From Bacteroidota bacterium (GTDB lineage Bacteria > Bacteroidota > Ignavibacteria > Palsa-1295): a stretch of DNA of 64,000 nt. A program made the position numbers and the translations under genes. The notes beneath the pieces were generated by a model. It saw only the letters and a list, made by a program, of their open reading frames with translations, ran no database searches and was not told the origin of the DNA. Below are positions 9,326 through 18,128 of this stretch, one piece after another; the stretch's first letter is position 1; each line of letters opens with the position of its first letter. The stretch covers positions 50,656 to 114,655 of the forward strand of contig JAJPIQ010000015.1 of NCBI GenBank assembly GCA_021324685.1, given 5' to 3'.

Positions 9326-9342
9326 AGTTTGGACGAGAAAAA

Positions 9343-10575
9343 ATGGTAAAGTTACCAATCTATTTAGACAATAACGCCACGACCCAGATGGACGAACGGG
9401 TCTTCGAGGCGATGAAACCGTATTTTATCGAATACTTCGGGAATGCGGCGAGCCGGAATCATTCCTTCGGGTGGAAAGCGGAGGAGGCCGTCGATTGGGC
9501 ACGCGAAACGATCGCTCGCTCGATCCATGCCGATCCGAAAGAGATCGTCTTTACCAGTGGCGCGACCGAATCCGATAATCTGGCGATCAAAGGGATCGCG
9601 GAAATGTACGCCTCGAAGGGCGATCACATGATCACGCTGACAACCGAGCACAAAGCGGTACTCGATACCTGCAAAGCGCTCGAACGCAAGGGTCATCGCG
9701 TCACGTATATGCAGGTCTCGAAAGAGGGCTTTGTCGATCTCGATATGCTGCGCGACGCGATCACGGATAAGACCGTGCTTGTCACGATCATGCACGCAAA
9801 CAACGAGATCGGCGTCATTCAGGATATCGAAGCCATCGGCAAGCTGTGCCACGAAAAAGGGGTGATCTTCCATACCGATTCGACACAGTCGGTCGGAAAA
9901 ATTCCCTTCGATGTCCAGAAGATGAATGTCGATCTGGCTTCGATCTCGGGCCACAAAATTTATGGACCGAAGGGTGTCGGCGCCCTCTATGTTCGCAAGA
10001 AGTCCCCGCGCGTGAAACTCGCTTCGCAAATGGATGGCGGGGGTCATGAGCGCGGGATGCGTTCCGGAACGCTGAATGTGCCGGGCATCGTCGGCCTCGC
10101 AAAGGCGCTCGAAATTTGTATTTCGGACATGGCGAGCGATACGAAGCGGATTCAATCCATGCGCGACAAGATGTGGATGGATTTCCAGGCCGAGCTCGAT
10201 GAAATTTACATCAATGGCCCCGATCCGCTCGACAAACCCGAATGGCGTCTGCCTGGGAACCTGAATGTCAGCTTTGCCTTCGTCGAAGGCGAGGCGCTGA
10301 TGATGGGAATTAAAGATATTGCGGTTTCTTCGGGTTCCGCGTGTACGTCTGCAAGTTTAGAACCGAGTTACGTACTCAAGGCGCTCGGCGTCGGTGAAGA
10401 CCTGGCGCACACATCGATCCGCTTCGGCATTGGCCGATTCAATACGCAGGAAGAATGCGATTACACCGTCCGGCAGGTGGTCGAAGCGGTCAGGCATTTG
10501 CGCGAGATGTCGCCACTGTATGAGATGGCGAAAGCAGGAATCGATTTGAAGAAGATCGAATGGGCAGCGCACTGA
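9343..10575 (+). CDS. iscS: Cysteine desulfurase IscS
   Basis: The 410-residue PLP enzyme releases sulfur from cysteine and passes it to the IscU scaffold. Visible are [14 protein letters not shown], the [14 protein letters not shown] segment, [22 protein letters not shown], the PLP lysine in [10 protein letters not shown] (Lys205) and the catalytic loop [20 protein letters not shown] (Cys334). These are group I IscS features and the length is normal. It lies 17 bp after iscR, and its stop abuts the ATG of the next unknown gene, indicating tight coupling. Confidence 0.97.
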   Translation: MVKLPIYLDNNATTQMDERVFEAMKPYFIEYFGNAASRNHSFGWKAEEAVDWARETIARSIHADPKEIVFTSGATESDNLAIKGIAEMYASKGDHMITLTTEHKAVLDTCKALERKGHRVTYMQVSKEGFVDLDMLRDAITDKTVLVTIMHANNEIGVIQDIEAIGKLCHEKGVIFHTDSTQSVGKIPFDVQKMNVDLASISGHKIYGPKGVGALYVRKKSPRVKLASQMDGGGHERGMRSGTLNVPGIVGLAKALEICISDMASDTKRIQSMRDKMWMDFQAELDEIYINGPDPLDKPEWRLPGNLNVSFAFVEGEALMMGIKDIAVSSGSACTSASLEPSYVLKALGVGEDLAHTSIRFGIGRFNTQEECDYTVRQVVEAVRHLREMSPLYEMAKAGIDLKKIEWAAH

Positions 10576-11241
10576 ATGGCAAGAACGGAAAAGATCGTGG
10601 AAAAATACTTTGGTAATCCGGAAGTCCTGCTTGGCTTTATGCGGCGGACCCGGAAACCGGTATTCCATAAGTCGAACCTGTTTTTTCGGGACATTCAGTT
10701 CGCCGTACGCGATTATTTCGATGCCGTGGAACGCTCGCCGATCACGCTTCCCGAAGCGGAACGAATGGCGCATGAGATCGTAGAACGCTATACGACGGAA
10801 GGCATTTTGCGGCCCGTGAACAATCAGGCGTTTTGTTTGGAATATCCCGAATGGAAAACGCCGGCCGCCGGTACATACGCGATGCTCACGATCCACGGTG
10901 CGCCACTTCCGGTCAATGCCGATGCGGCACTCGAAGCGGCCGTGCAGGCATCGCCGGCAGAGATCGGCAGCGACGCCGAGCCAATTTTGAAAGGCGGAGA
11001 CGAGTCGCCCGATGGAAACCGCGTTGCCGAACTGATCCTGCCGATCGCTCCGCCAAAGAATGCGGAGCCGGGACATCTGGACGGTCGACCATTCAAGCCC
11101 GGAGAGCGAGAATATCAATTTCATCGCGACCCGCAAGCGGGGACCGACGACAAGCCGGAACCGGGCGAGAAAAAATCGGAAGGCGTCAGCGAAGTTTCGC
11201 CGAAGCCGAAGATCGCTCCGCCGCCGTGGATGAAAAAGTAG
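10576..11241 (+). CDS. Unknown protein inserted between iscS and iscU
   Basis: This 221-residue protein is not one I recognise. Residues 1-100 look folded and mixed alpha/beta (VEKYFGNPEVLLGFMRRTRK, FFRDIQFAVRDYFDAVERSP, EAERMAHEIVERYTTEGILR). From about 110 on it becomes Pro/Glu/Lys/Gly rich and probably disordered, ending PKIAPPPWMKK. It contains one cysteine (in the segment around NQAFCLEYPEW) and no signal peptide. The ATG directly follows the iscS stop with no gap, so translation is almost certainly coupled. Context suggests a role linked to cluster assembly or sulfur transfer, but this is inference only. Confidence 0.85.
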   Translation: MARTEKIVEKYFGNPEVLLGFMRRTRKPVFHKSNLFFRDIQFAVRDYFDAVERSPITLPEAERMAHEIVERYTTEGILRPVNNQAFCLEYPEWKTPAAGTYAMLTIHGAPLPVNADAALEAAVQASPAEIGSDAEPILKGGDESPDGNRVAELILPIAPPKNAEPGHLDGRPFKPGEREYQFHRDPQAGTDDKPEPGEKKSEGVSEVSPKPKIAPPPWMKK

Positions 11242-11360
11242 CAAATGGAGCGCATGCTTCCGCGTGCGCTTCGATTTAATCTGCGCTTCCAGTGCAAGAA
11301 AAAATTGTTAAGAGCTAAATACTTGTTATGAGCTAACGCTCTACACTTTGGGAGAACATT

Positions 11361-11768
11361 ATGGCATACTCAGAAAAAGTAATCGATCACTATCAGCATC
11401 CGCGTAATGTCGGAACGCTGGACCCGAAAGATGCGAACGTCGGCACGGGCCTCGTCGGCGCTCCCGAATGCGGGGACGTGATGCGGCTTCAGCTTAAGAT
11501 CAATCCTGAAACGGGCGTGATCGAGGACGCGAAGTTCAAGACATTCGGCTGCGGCTCGGCGATCGCCTCGAGTTCCTTCGCGACCGAAATGATCAAAGGC
11601 AAGACGGTCGATGAGGCCTACGCGATCAAGAACACGACGATCGTGCAGGAACTGAATTTACCGCCCGTGAAAATTCATTGCTCGGTGCTCGCCGAAGATG
11701 CGATCAAAGCGGCGATCGAAGATTTTAAGAAAAAACAGGCCACGGTTCCAGTGGAATCCATGGCGTAA
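11361..11768 (+). CDS. iscU: Fe-S cluster assembly scaffold IscU
   Basis: The 135-residue scaffold has cluster-ligand cysteines Cys37 (APECGD), Cys64 (TFGCGSA) and Cys107 (IHCS), with Asp39 and His106. The HscA-recognition motif LPPVK is at 100-104. This identifies the Isc-type scaffold rather than NifU or SufU. The start follows GGGAGAACATT. About 120 bp without a gene separates it from the preceding unknown gene. Its LPPVK motif fits the presence of HscA and HscB downstream. Confidence 0.97.
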   Translation: MAYSEKVIDHYQHPRNVGTLDPKDANVGTGLVGAPECGDVMRLQLKINPETGVIEDAKFKTFGCGSAIASSSFATEMIKGKTVDEAYAIKNTTIVQELNLPPVKIHCSVLAEDAIKAAIEDFKKKQATVPVESMA

Positions 11769-11793
11769 CAATTGATTTTTTAAGGAGAACCAC

Positions 11794-12192
11794 ATGTCAG
11801 ATGTAATGACCATGCCTTCGCTCGAAGAAACGACCGTCGAGCAGGCGTTTACCGATCTCGAGAACGAGATCACGCTGACCGAAAAGGCGTCGAGCGAGGT
11901 AAAGAAGATCATGGAAGCGAATAAGATCCCGGAGACCTACGGCCTCCGCGTTGGCGTCAAAGGGGGCGGATGTTCCGGCCTTTCGTACTCGCTCGGATTC
12001 GATGCCGAGCAGCGCGAGAACGACAAAGTCATTCTGAAGGAGGGCATTCGGATCTTCGTCGATCCGAAGTCGCTCTTCTATCTTTCGGGAACCCAACTCG
12101 ACTTTACCGACGGCCTGAACGGACGCGGCTTCGTGTTCAACAACCCGAACGCGACCAAGACCTGCGGCTGCGGAAGTTCTTTCGGCGCGTGA
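11794..12192 (+). CDS. iscA: A-type Fe-S carrier IscA/ErpA
   Basis: The 132-residue protein has the three A-type cysteines: Cys60 in GGGCSGLSY, and Cys124 and Cys126 in TCGCGSSF. An acidic N-terminal extension of about 25 residues precedes the domain. The family receives or carries [4Fe-4S]/[2Fe-2S] clusters to target proteins. The start follows a clear AAGGAG 8 bases upstream. IscA and ErpA cannot be separated by motif; position beside iscU favours IscA. Confidence 0.95.
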   Translation: MSDVMTMPSLEETTVEQAFTDLENEITLTEKASSEVKKIMEANKIPETYGLRVGVKGGGCSGLSYSLGFDAEQRENDKVILKEGIRIFVDPKSLFYLSGTQLDFTDGLNGRGFVFNNPNATKTCGCGSSFGA

Positions 12193-12201
12193 CCCGGGCC
12201 G

Positions 12202-12276
12202 TGATGAATTAGCGATGAGGAAACGAGGACGGAGACCCGTGCTCTCCACTCCTTTTCAGAATTCACAAATTCATCA
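12202..12276. other. Inverted repeat between iscA and hscB
   Basis: TGATGAATT at 12202-12210 and AATTCATCA at 12268-12276 are perfect 9-base complements separated by 57 bases. They occupy the iscA-hscB gap, and a T-rich run follows before the hscB start at 12292. It could act as a weak attenuator or mRNA processing structure that sets the ratio of scaffold to chaperone genes. No function is shown. Confidence 0.35.
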
Positions 12277-12291
12277 TTCATTTTTGCTCCC

Positions 12292-12885
12292 ATGGACCAT
12301 TACCTCACCTTCGGCATCGACCGGACCTTCGGGATCGATCGCGAGCGGCTCGAAAAGCGATTCTACCAATTGCAATCGTCGTCGCACCCGGATCGGCATG
12401 TCCGCGCCGAGTCCGAACGGCGCGAGCAGGCCCTCGCAGAATCGAGCGATATCAATGAAGCCTACCGTACTCTTCGGGAACCGATTCCGAGGGCGAAACA
12501 CCTATTGGAACTTTATGGGTTTTCCGTTGCCGACCAGAAGAGCGTTCCGCCGGGACTCCTGATGACCGTGATGGAGGCGCAGGAAAAGATCGCGGAGTTC
12601 GAAGCGGCGACCGACCGCGAAACGAAACAGGAGGCAATGTCCGAACTTGTTGCAATCACCGAAGGACTCGAAACGCAACGTAAAGCGATCGACGAAGAAC
12701 GCGACCGCCTCGCACGCACATGGGACATCGCGATGCACCCGACGGACCCCGCACAGCTTTCCGATAGGGAAAAAGAAGAATTGGGACGCATTGCGCAGCT
12801 AATCAGCGAGCGCGCGTATCTCGAAACGCTGCGCATTTCCGTCACCGCCGCCCGGCAAGGCAAGCCGGCGTTTATACAGCATTAA
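12292..12885 (+). CDS. hscB: J-domain co-chaperone HscB
   Basis: The 197-residue co-chaperone stimulates the HscA ATPase and delivers IscU. The J domain at 4-75 contains the HPD motif (His32-Pro33-Asp34), followed by ESSDINEAYRTLREPIPRAKHLLELYG. The C-terminal three-helix bundle has typical segments (MEAQEKIAEFEAATD, LSDREKEELGRIAQL). Residues 7-17 contain a small internal duplication, FGIDRTFGIDRE, unusual at this position. Its stop is one base from the next gene. Confidence 0.93.
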   Translation: MDHYLTFGIDRTFGIDRERLEKRFYQLQSSSHPDRHVRAESERREQALAESSDINEAYRTLREPIPRAKHLLELYGFSVADQKSVPPGLLMTVMEAQEKIAEFEAATDRETKQEAMSELVAITEGLETQRKAIDEERDRLARTWDIAMHPTDPAQLSDREKEELGRIAQLISERAYLETLRISVTAARQGKPAFIQH

Positions 12886-12886
12886 G

Positions 12887-13453
12887 ATGAATAGCCTGGC
12901 ATTGCTGCTTTCAATTATCGGTATTGCTTCCTTGAGCGATAGAGGCTTCGCTCAAAATGCTCTAATTGCTTCTGTTGAGCGACCGTGGAAAACGCATTCG
13001 GACCTTGATTTTTCGGTTGCTCTTCCTGATTACTACGATGGGAAAGAAGTTGACTCAAATGGATCATTTCCTGGATTTTTTTCAGACGTAGAATACTACC
13101 ACATTGTGGATTCCATACATCCCCCAAGGATTTTTCCTCTAAATTCATTTCCTATAATCATTTTCAGAGCCGACAGTTCTATATCATTGCGTGACCTGTA
13201 TCAAGCCTGGAAAACACCCGAGATAACACCGCACAGCGGCATAAAGGAACCTCTCATCATTGATTCCGCAATCCTGACAGACTCTTTTTACATAGTTGCC
13301 AGGGGTGAGAAGGGTGTACTTACTCATGAATTCGATGTTGGAATCTTGACCACGAAAGGCGTCTATCAATTAAGACTTCTGCGTTGCAGTCGGAAATATC
13401 TGAAAACAATCGAAGCTATCTTGCCACGAATAATCAAGTCTTTTCATGCCTAA
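12887..13453 (+). CDS. Unknown secreted protein inside the isc operon
   Basis: This 188-residue protein is not one I recognise. A signal peptide is clear (MNSLALLLSIIGIASLSDRG then FAQ), so the mature protein is periplasmic or exported. Two cysteines near the C-terminus are absent from the rest. Base composition is visibly more AT-rich than hscB and gmhA on either side, suggesting recent insertion. It begins one base after hscB and overlaps gmhA by 8 bases, so it is nevertheless fitted into the operon. The fold (LPDYYDGKEVDSNGSFPGFF and a late segment KTIEAILPRIIKSF) hints at a small export-associated domain, but no function can be assigned. Confidence 0.8.
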   Translation: MNSLALLLSIIGIASLSDRGFAQNALIASVERPWKTHSDLDFSVALPDYYDGKEVDSNGSFPGFFSDVEYYHIVDSIHPPRIFPLNSFPIIIFRADSSISLRDLYQAWKTPEITPHSGIKEPLIIDSAILTDSFYIVARGEKGVLTHEFDVGILTTKGVYQLRLLRCSRKYLKTIEAILPRIIKSFHA

Positions 13454-14030
13454 CCCCCACATCGCCATCAGCTTCCGCGAAGCCCAGGACGTACTCACTC
13501 GTTTCACGAGTGACGCTGAGAATCTAGGACAGGTCGAGAAATTTGTCGATCTGCTCGCGCGCACATTCGGGGGCGGCCACAAAGTTTATTCCGCCGGCAA
13601 CGGCGGGAGCCATTGCGATGCTATGCACTTCGCCGAAGAGTGGACCGGCCGGTACCGTAAGGACCGAAAACCAATGCCGGCGCTGGCATTCAGCGATCCT
13701 TCGCACCTCACCTGCACGTCGAACGATTACGGATTCGAACACGTGTTCGAACGGATGGTCGATGCTTTCGGCGAGAAAGACGATGTCTTCCTTGCGATCA
13801 CAACCTCGGGCAATAGCAAAAATTTGATATTGGCCGCGGAGGCCGCAAAGCGAAAAGGGATGAAGGTCGTCGGATTGCTGGGCAAAGGCGGCGGTGCAAT
13901 AGCAGCGCTGTGCGATATTCCGATTATCGTTCCAGGCGAGACGTCCGACCGGATCCAGGAACTTCATATTAAGGTCATCCATATCGCCATCGAGTGCGCG
14001 GAGCGAACGTTATTTCCAGAACTATATTGA
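13446..14030 (+). CDS. gmhA: Sedoheptulose-7-phosphate isomerase
   Basis: The 194-residue SIS-domain enzyme makes D-glycero-D-manno-heptose 7-phosphate for lipopolysaccharide inner core. Visible are VYSAGNGGSHCDAMHFAEEW, LTCTSNDYGFEHVFERMV, LAITTSGNSKNLILAAEAAK and the C-terminal helix QELHIKVIHIAIECAE with zinc/catalytic residues. The length is normal. It overlaps the preceding unknown gene and precedes hscA, a highly unusual location inside an isc operon. No other heptose gene lies nearby. Confidence 0.93.
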   Translation: MPNPHIAISFREAQDVLTRFTSDAENLGQVEKFVDLLARTFGGGHKVYSAGNGGSHCDAMHFAEEWTGRYRKDRKPMPALAFSDPSHLTCTSNDYGFEHVFERMVDAFGEKDDVFLAITTSGNSKNLILAAEAAKRKGMKVVGLLGKGGGAIAALCDIPIIVPGETSDRIQELHIKVIHIAIECAERTLFPELY

Positions 14031-14048
14031 TATTTATTTGCCAACCGA

Positions 14049-15938
14049 ATGCCGCTTAATATTCAGATCCCAGGTCAGAACAATGGCCACGCCGGTCGCG
14101 TGATCGGTATCGATCTTGGTACGACGAACTCGCTCGTTGCATGGATCGATCATGGAACGGCCAAGATCATCGAAGGAGCCGACGGAAAGCTCGTCCCCTC
14201 CGTCGTCACGCTCAACGATTATGGCGATGTCGTCGCTATCGGCAACAAGGCACGCGAACGCTCCATGCAGGACGCCCAGCATACCGTCTATTCCGTAAAG
14301 CGCCTGATGGGAAAGTCCTTTCAGGACGTAAAGAAAGAATCGGGGTTGCTGGGTTATCGGTTAGTTCCCGCGGATGAAGGGCTCGTTCGCATTCAGATCG
14401 GCAAGCAACTGTATACGCCGATCGAGCTTTCGAGCTACGTGTTGAAAGAGCTGAAGCAGCGCGCGGAATCGTTCTTTAACGAGCCGGTCACTCGAGCCGT
14501 GATCACCGTTCCGGCGTACTTTAACGATGCCCAGCGTCACGCGACCAAAGATGCCGGGCGCCTGGCCGGCCTGGACGTCCTTCGTATTCTTAGCGAACCC
14601 ACGGCCGCCGCGCTTGCGTATGGTCTCGATAAAACGAAAGAAGGCATCGTCGCCGTCTACGACCTCGGAGGCGGAACGTTCGATATTTCCATCCTTAAGA
14701 TCACGAACGGCATTTTCGAAGTCCTTTCAACGAATGGCGATACGTACTTAGGCGGCGATGACATCGATCGGCGGCTCATGGAACTCTTTATCACGCAGAT
14801 CCAGCATATGACGCCGGCGTTCGTGCCGACTCCCGAACAATTGCAAAAGATCCGCAGCATTGCCGAGCGGGCGAAGATCGCGCTTTCGTCCCAGCCGCAC
14901 GTTATGATCGAGATCGATCTGCCCGAGTCGGGGATCGCGTACCGCCGGAACCTTCCGTACCAGGAATTCGAACGGCTTGCCAAAAGTGTTATCGAACGGA
15001 CGCGGAAACCCTGCGAAGATGCGCTTCGCGATGCCAGGCTCCGCGCCGATGAGATCGATGAAGTTGTCCTCGTCGGCGGCGCCACGCGCATGCCGATGGT
15101 AAAAGCGCTCGTAAAGGAAATTTTCAAACGCAAACCGCACGATGAGTTGAATCCGGAGGAGACCGTTGCCCTGGGAGCGGCCATTCAGGCGGATATTCTT
15201 GCCGGATCGACAAAAGATATTTTGCTGCTCGATGTCACGCCGCTTTCGCTGGGGATCGAAACCATGGGCGGCATGATGAGCACGATCATTCCCCGCAATA
15301 CCACGATCCCAACAAAAGTTACCGAGACGTATACGACGTTTGCCGATAATCAAACGGGCGTCGAGATCAACGTCTTTCAGGGCGAGCGCGATTTTGTAAA
15401 GGACAACCGCCATCTGGCCTCGTTTACCCTGAAAGGGATTCCGCCGATGCCGGCAGGCGCGCCGAAGGTCGATGTGACCTTTTTGATCGATGCCGATGGG
15501 ATTTTGCAAGTTCGCGCGCGCGAAACCCATACCGGAACGGAACAGCAGGTCGAAGTAAAGCCTTCGTACGGACTTTCCGAAGAAGAAATTTCACGAATGC
15601 TGCGTGAATCGCTCGAGCATGCGCCGGCGGATATTGCGGCGAGGCGCCTTGCAGAAGCGAAAACGGAAGCGCAACGCATTCTGGGGGCAACAGAAAAGGT
15701 TCTCGGTCAATTACGCCGCGGTCAACTTGCGATCAGCACCGCAAAACTCAAGACGATCAACGTAGCGGATGTGATCGATGCACTGTATGCGTTGCGCCGG
15801 GTCGTTAACAGCGAGGACGCGGCGGCGATCGTCGAACAGCAGAAGCTTTTGGAGCGCGCGACCGAACCGCTGGCGCAGGAGATCCTGAATGCCAGCGTCG
15901 CCGAAGCGCTCGAAGGCAAAACCGTAGAACAAGTGTAA
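14049..15938 (+). CDS. hscA: Hsp70-type chaperone HscA
   Basis: The 629-residue Hsp70 has [65 protein letters not shown], the second-domain motif [13 protein letters not shown], and a substrate domain starting [17 protein letters not shown]. DnaK-like proteins share these. The assignment to HscA rests on the isc context, the HscB partner and the LPPVK motif in IscU, plus the short C-terminal lid without a DnaK-like tail. It dissociates clusters from IscU. Confidence 0.92.
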   Translation: MPLNIQIPGQNNGHAGRVIGIDLGTTNSLVAWIDHGTAKIIEGADGKLVPSVVTLNDYGDVVAIGNKARERSMQDAQHTVYSVKRLMGKSFQDVKKESGLLGYRLVPADEGLVRIQIGKQLYTPIELSSYVLKELKQRAESFFNEPVTRAVITVPAYFNDAQRHATKDAGRLAGLDVLRILSEPTAAALAYGLDKTKEGIVAVYDLGGGTFDISILKITNGIFEVLSTNGDTYLGGDDIDRRLMELFITQIQHMTPAFVPTPEQLQKIRSIAERAKIALSSQPHVMIEIDLPESGIAYRRNLPYQEFERLAKSVIERTRKPCEDALRDARLRADEIDEVVLVGGATRMPMVKALVKEIFKRKPHDELNPEETVALGAAIQADILAGSTKDILLLDVTPLSLGIETMGGMMSTIIPRNTTIPTKVTETYTTFADNQTGVEINVFQGERDFVKDNRHLASFTLKGIPPMPAGAPKVDVTFLIDADGILQVRARETHTGTEQQVEVKPSYGLSEEEISRMLRESLEHAPADIAARRLAEAKTEAQRILGATEKVLGQLRRGQLAISTAKLKTINVADVIDALYALRRVVNSEDAAAIVEQQKLLERATEPLAQEILNASVAEALEGKTVEQV

Positions 15939-16000
15939 TATTTTATCGTATCTCGATCGCAACGATCGGATCTTTGACATTCACCGATTCTTTTACTCAC

Positions 16001-16633
16001 ATGAAAGCAACCGAATTCAAACTGAAGAAACGCCCCTATACCGACGAAGAGGCGAAGACCGTACTGGCCAAAGTGATCGATGCCGAAACGGCCGACTGGC
16101 ATTACAATACGCACCATAAAGGCTACGTCGATAAGTTGAACGAGATCGAGAAATCGCTCCTCGATGCCGATCCCGCGAAAGCGAATGGGAATTATTCCGC
16201 GTTTGGGGAGCTCAAGCGCCGCTGGACATGGAATCATTCCGGCACGATCCTTCACGATGTCTATTGGGAATGTCTCGGCGGTGATGGCGATCCGGCGTTC
16301 GGCGTTGAAATTCATGAGCAGATCCAGCGCGATTTTGGATCGTTCGAAGAATGGAAGACCGATTTCAAAGCCACTGCACTTGCGGCCAAGCTGTCCGGAT
16401 GGGGACTGCTGGTATTCGATACTTTGGGTTCCGGGCAGCTCAAGAACGTGCTGGTTGACGAGCACCACTATGGCGCCGTCTGGGGTGCCGTGCCACTCAT
16501 CGCGTGCGACGTGTTCGAACACGCCTACTACCACAAGGACGGTCCGAAGCGCGCGGCCTATATCGATAATTTTATCAACGGCCTGCACTGGGGACGGATC
16601 AATGAACGGTTCCTTAAATATATTGCGCGATAA
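16001..16633 (+). CDS. Superoxide dismutase, Fe/Mn family
   Basis: The 210-residue protein has all four expected metal ligands: His34 (WHYNTHHKGYV), His85 (GTILHDVYWEC), Asp170 and His174 (ACDVFEHAYYHKDGPKRAAY). It ends with the family segment INGLHWGRINERF. The insert WTWNHSG before the second ligand differs from the common NHxFYW type. An ATG at 15974 would add nine residues; ATG at 16001 (MKATEFKLKKRPY) fits the family better. Its stop abuts the TTG start of ferredoxin. The enzyme would protect labile clusters, a sensible partner for Isc. Metal choice cannot be read from the sequence. Confidence 0.9.
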   Translation: MKATEFKLKKRPYTDEEAKTVLAKVIDAETADWHYNTHHKGYVDKLNEIEKSLLDADPAKANGNYSAFGELKRRWTWNHSGTILHDVYWECLGGDGDPAFGVEIHEQIQRDFGSFEEWKTDFKATALAAKLSGWGLLVFDTLGSGQLKNVLVDEHHYGAVWGAVPLIACDVFEHAYYHKDGPKRAAYIDNFINGLHWGRINERFLKYIAR

Positions 16634-16969
16634 TTGCCTACCGTAACGTTTCTTCCGATGAACGTGACCTGCGAAGCTCTCCTCGGCGAGAGCTTCCTGG
16701 ACGTTGCACTTGCGCACAATATCGATCTGCAACATAACTGCGGAGGCGTTTGCGCGTGCTCTACGTGCCATGTCAAGGTCAAACAGGGGATGGAGCGATT
16801 GCCGGAGATGGAAGACGACGAGGCCGATCAGTTGGACGAAGCCGAGGGCCTGGCGCTCGAATCGCGACTCGGTTGCCAATGCAAGATTCTGGAAGATACC
16901 GATTACATCGTTGAAATTCCTCAACTCAATCCTGCGATCGCGAAATTGTTTCACGAAGGAGCGCATTAG
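16634..16969 (+). CDS. fdx: [2Fe-2S] ferredoxin of the Isc system
   Basis: The 111-residue adrenodoxin-type ferredoxin supplies electrons for cluster assembly. Cluster ligands are Cys36, Cys42, Cys45 (NCGGVCACSTCHVKV) and Cys81 (SRLGCQCK), with the usual acidic patch MEDDEADQLDEAEG. The start codon is TTG at 16634, immediately after the TAA of the dismutase gene, an alternative start with zero spacing. iscX follows after 72 bp. Confidence 0.94.
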   Translation: MPTVTFLPMNVTCEALLGESFLDVALAHNIDLQHNCGGVCACSTCHVKVKQGMERLPEMEDDEADQLDEAEGLALESRLGCQCKILEDTDYIVEIPQLNPAIAKLFHEGAH

Positions 16970-17041
16970 CAGAGGCTTCATGCTAAGTGCGGAGTGTTAG
17001 CCTACGCCACATTCCGGACTTAGCACGAACGATTTCCAACC

Positions 17042-17245
17042 ATGAACTGGACAGACCGCGAAGATATTGCCGAAGCCCTGATGGAAGCCCATCCGGGTGT
17101 CGATCCGTTGACCGTTCGATTTACCGATCTTCGGGACTGGGTTATTGCACTCGGAGAGTTCGAAGACGATCCGCACGCTTCCAATGAAGCGAAACTCGAG
17201 GCGATCCAGATGGCGTGGTACGAATGCTGGCAGGACGAACAATGA
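17042..17245 (+). CDS. iscX: IscX, small acidic Isc accessory protein
   Basis: The 67-residue acidic protein has the family pattern MNWTDREDIAEALMEAHPGVDP, VRFTDLRDWV and IQMAWYECWQDEQ. IscX binds IscS and iron and modulates cluster synthesis. It sits at the end of the isc run, as in proteobacterial operons. Confidence 0.93.
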   Translation: MNWTDREDIAEALMEAHPGVDPLTVRFTDLRDWVIALGEFEDDPHASNEAKLEAIQMAWYECWQDEQ

Positions 17246-17297
17246 GTTTGGATACGGATTTATTTCTAAAAAAAATATCTTATAAATTCATCGAATC

Positions 17298-17984
17298 GTG
17301 AGTAATAATCGCACTCGCATACCGGTTTTTCCGTTAGGCATCGTGCTCTTCCCGGAGAGCCGGGTGCCGCTGCATATTTTCGAAGAGCGGTATAAAAAAC
17401 TGATCGACGAATCGCTCAAGCACCATTCGGCATTTGGAATTAATTTCGTCGAAGAGGACAAGTTGCATGCGGTCGGGTGTTCCGCGCGCGTAGTCGAAGT
17501 GCTGGAACGCCATTCCGACGGCGAGATCGATATTGTGACCGAAGGCGAGCGCCGCTATGAAGTGCTCGAATTCGAGCAAAACGGCCCCGATCAAATCTCG
17601 TTCGCGACCATTCGGTGGCTCGATGACGAACCCGAAGAACGCGATACGAAGCTGGCCGAAGAGACGATCCATCTCTTTAACGAGCTGACGGAGATCGCGT
17701 ATAAAGGGACGATCGATCCCTTGGACGAGTCGCTCTGGAACGCCGAAAACAGGTTCCCGTCCTTCAAGATCGCACAAAAGTCAGGGCTCGAAGCGCCGCA
17801 GCGGCAAGCCTTGCTTTCGGTGACAAGTGAAAACGAGCGCCTTTCCATGCTGCACAAGTTTCTGACCCAGTTACTCCCGAAAGTGAAGGAATTCGAGAAC
17901 ATCCAATCGCTCATTCGAAACGATGGATATATTGTGACCTGGAACAAAAAGCCCGGTCCGGATGATAATAGCGCCGCTAACTAA
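17298..17984 (+). CDS. LON N-terminal (LAN) substrate-binding domain protein
   Basis: The 228-residue protein carries only the Lon N-terminal domain (RIPVFPLGIVLFPESRVPLHIFEERYKKLI, shown here in two parts: PLGIVLFPESRVPLHIF and EERYKKLIDESL) and no ATPase or protease. Free-standing LON-domain proteins are common and of uncertain role, probably substrate or partner binding. It starts 52 bp after iscX and is followed closely by a 41-residue basic protein, so it may be the tail of the isc transcript. The start is ATG/GTG-type at 17298. Confidence 0.88.
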   Translation: MSNNRTRIPVFPLGIVLFPESRVPLHIFEERYKKLIDESLKHHSAFGINFVEEDKLHAVGCSARVVEVLERHSDGEIDIVTEGERRYEVLEFEQNGPDQISFATIRWLDDEPEERDTKLAEETIHLFNELTEIAYKGTIDPLDESLWNAENRFPSFKIAQKSGLEAPQRQALLSVTSENERLSMLHKFLTQLLPKVKEFENIQSLIRNDGYIVTWNKKPGPDDNSAAN

Positions 17985-17990
17985 ATTTCC

Positions 17991-18116
17991 ATGAATAAAA
18001 AAGCCAAACAAGTCCGCAAAAAACATAAACGCGCCGAAGAACGCGTAAAACGCCGTAAGACCGAATCCAAAGCGGCAGCAAAATCGTCACGGCGCACGAA
18101 AAAAGCCAGCGCCTAA
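17991..18116 (+). CDS. Very basic 41-residue protein
   Basis: A short frame opens with ATG at 17991, 6 bases after the LON-domain gene, and ends with TAA at 18114. It encodes 41 residues, of which over half are Lys or Arg (begins MNKKAKQVRKKHKRAEERVK, ends KKASA). Codons match the neighbours, and folP follows after 12 bases, so it is embedded in an operon-like run. Its charge suggests an RNA- or ribosome-associated peptide, but no family is recognised. It could also be a DNA-binding peptide. Confidence 0.65.
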   Translation: MNKKAKQVRKKHKRAEERVKRRKTESKAAAKSSRRTKKASA

Positions 18117-18128
18117 TTTTTCCCTGCG

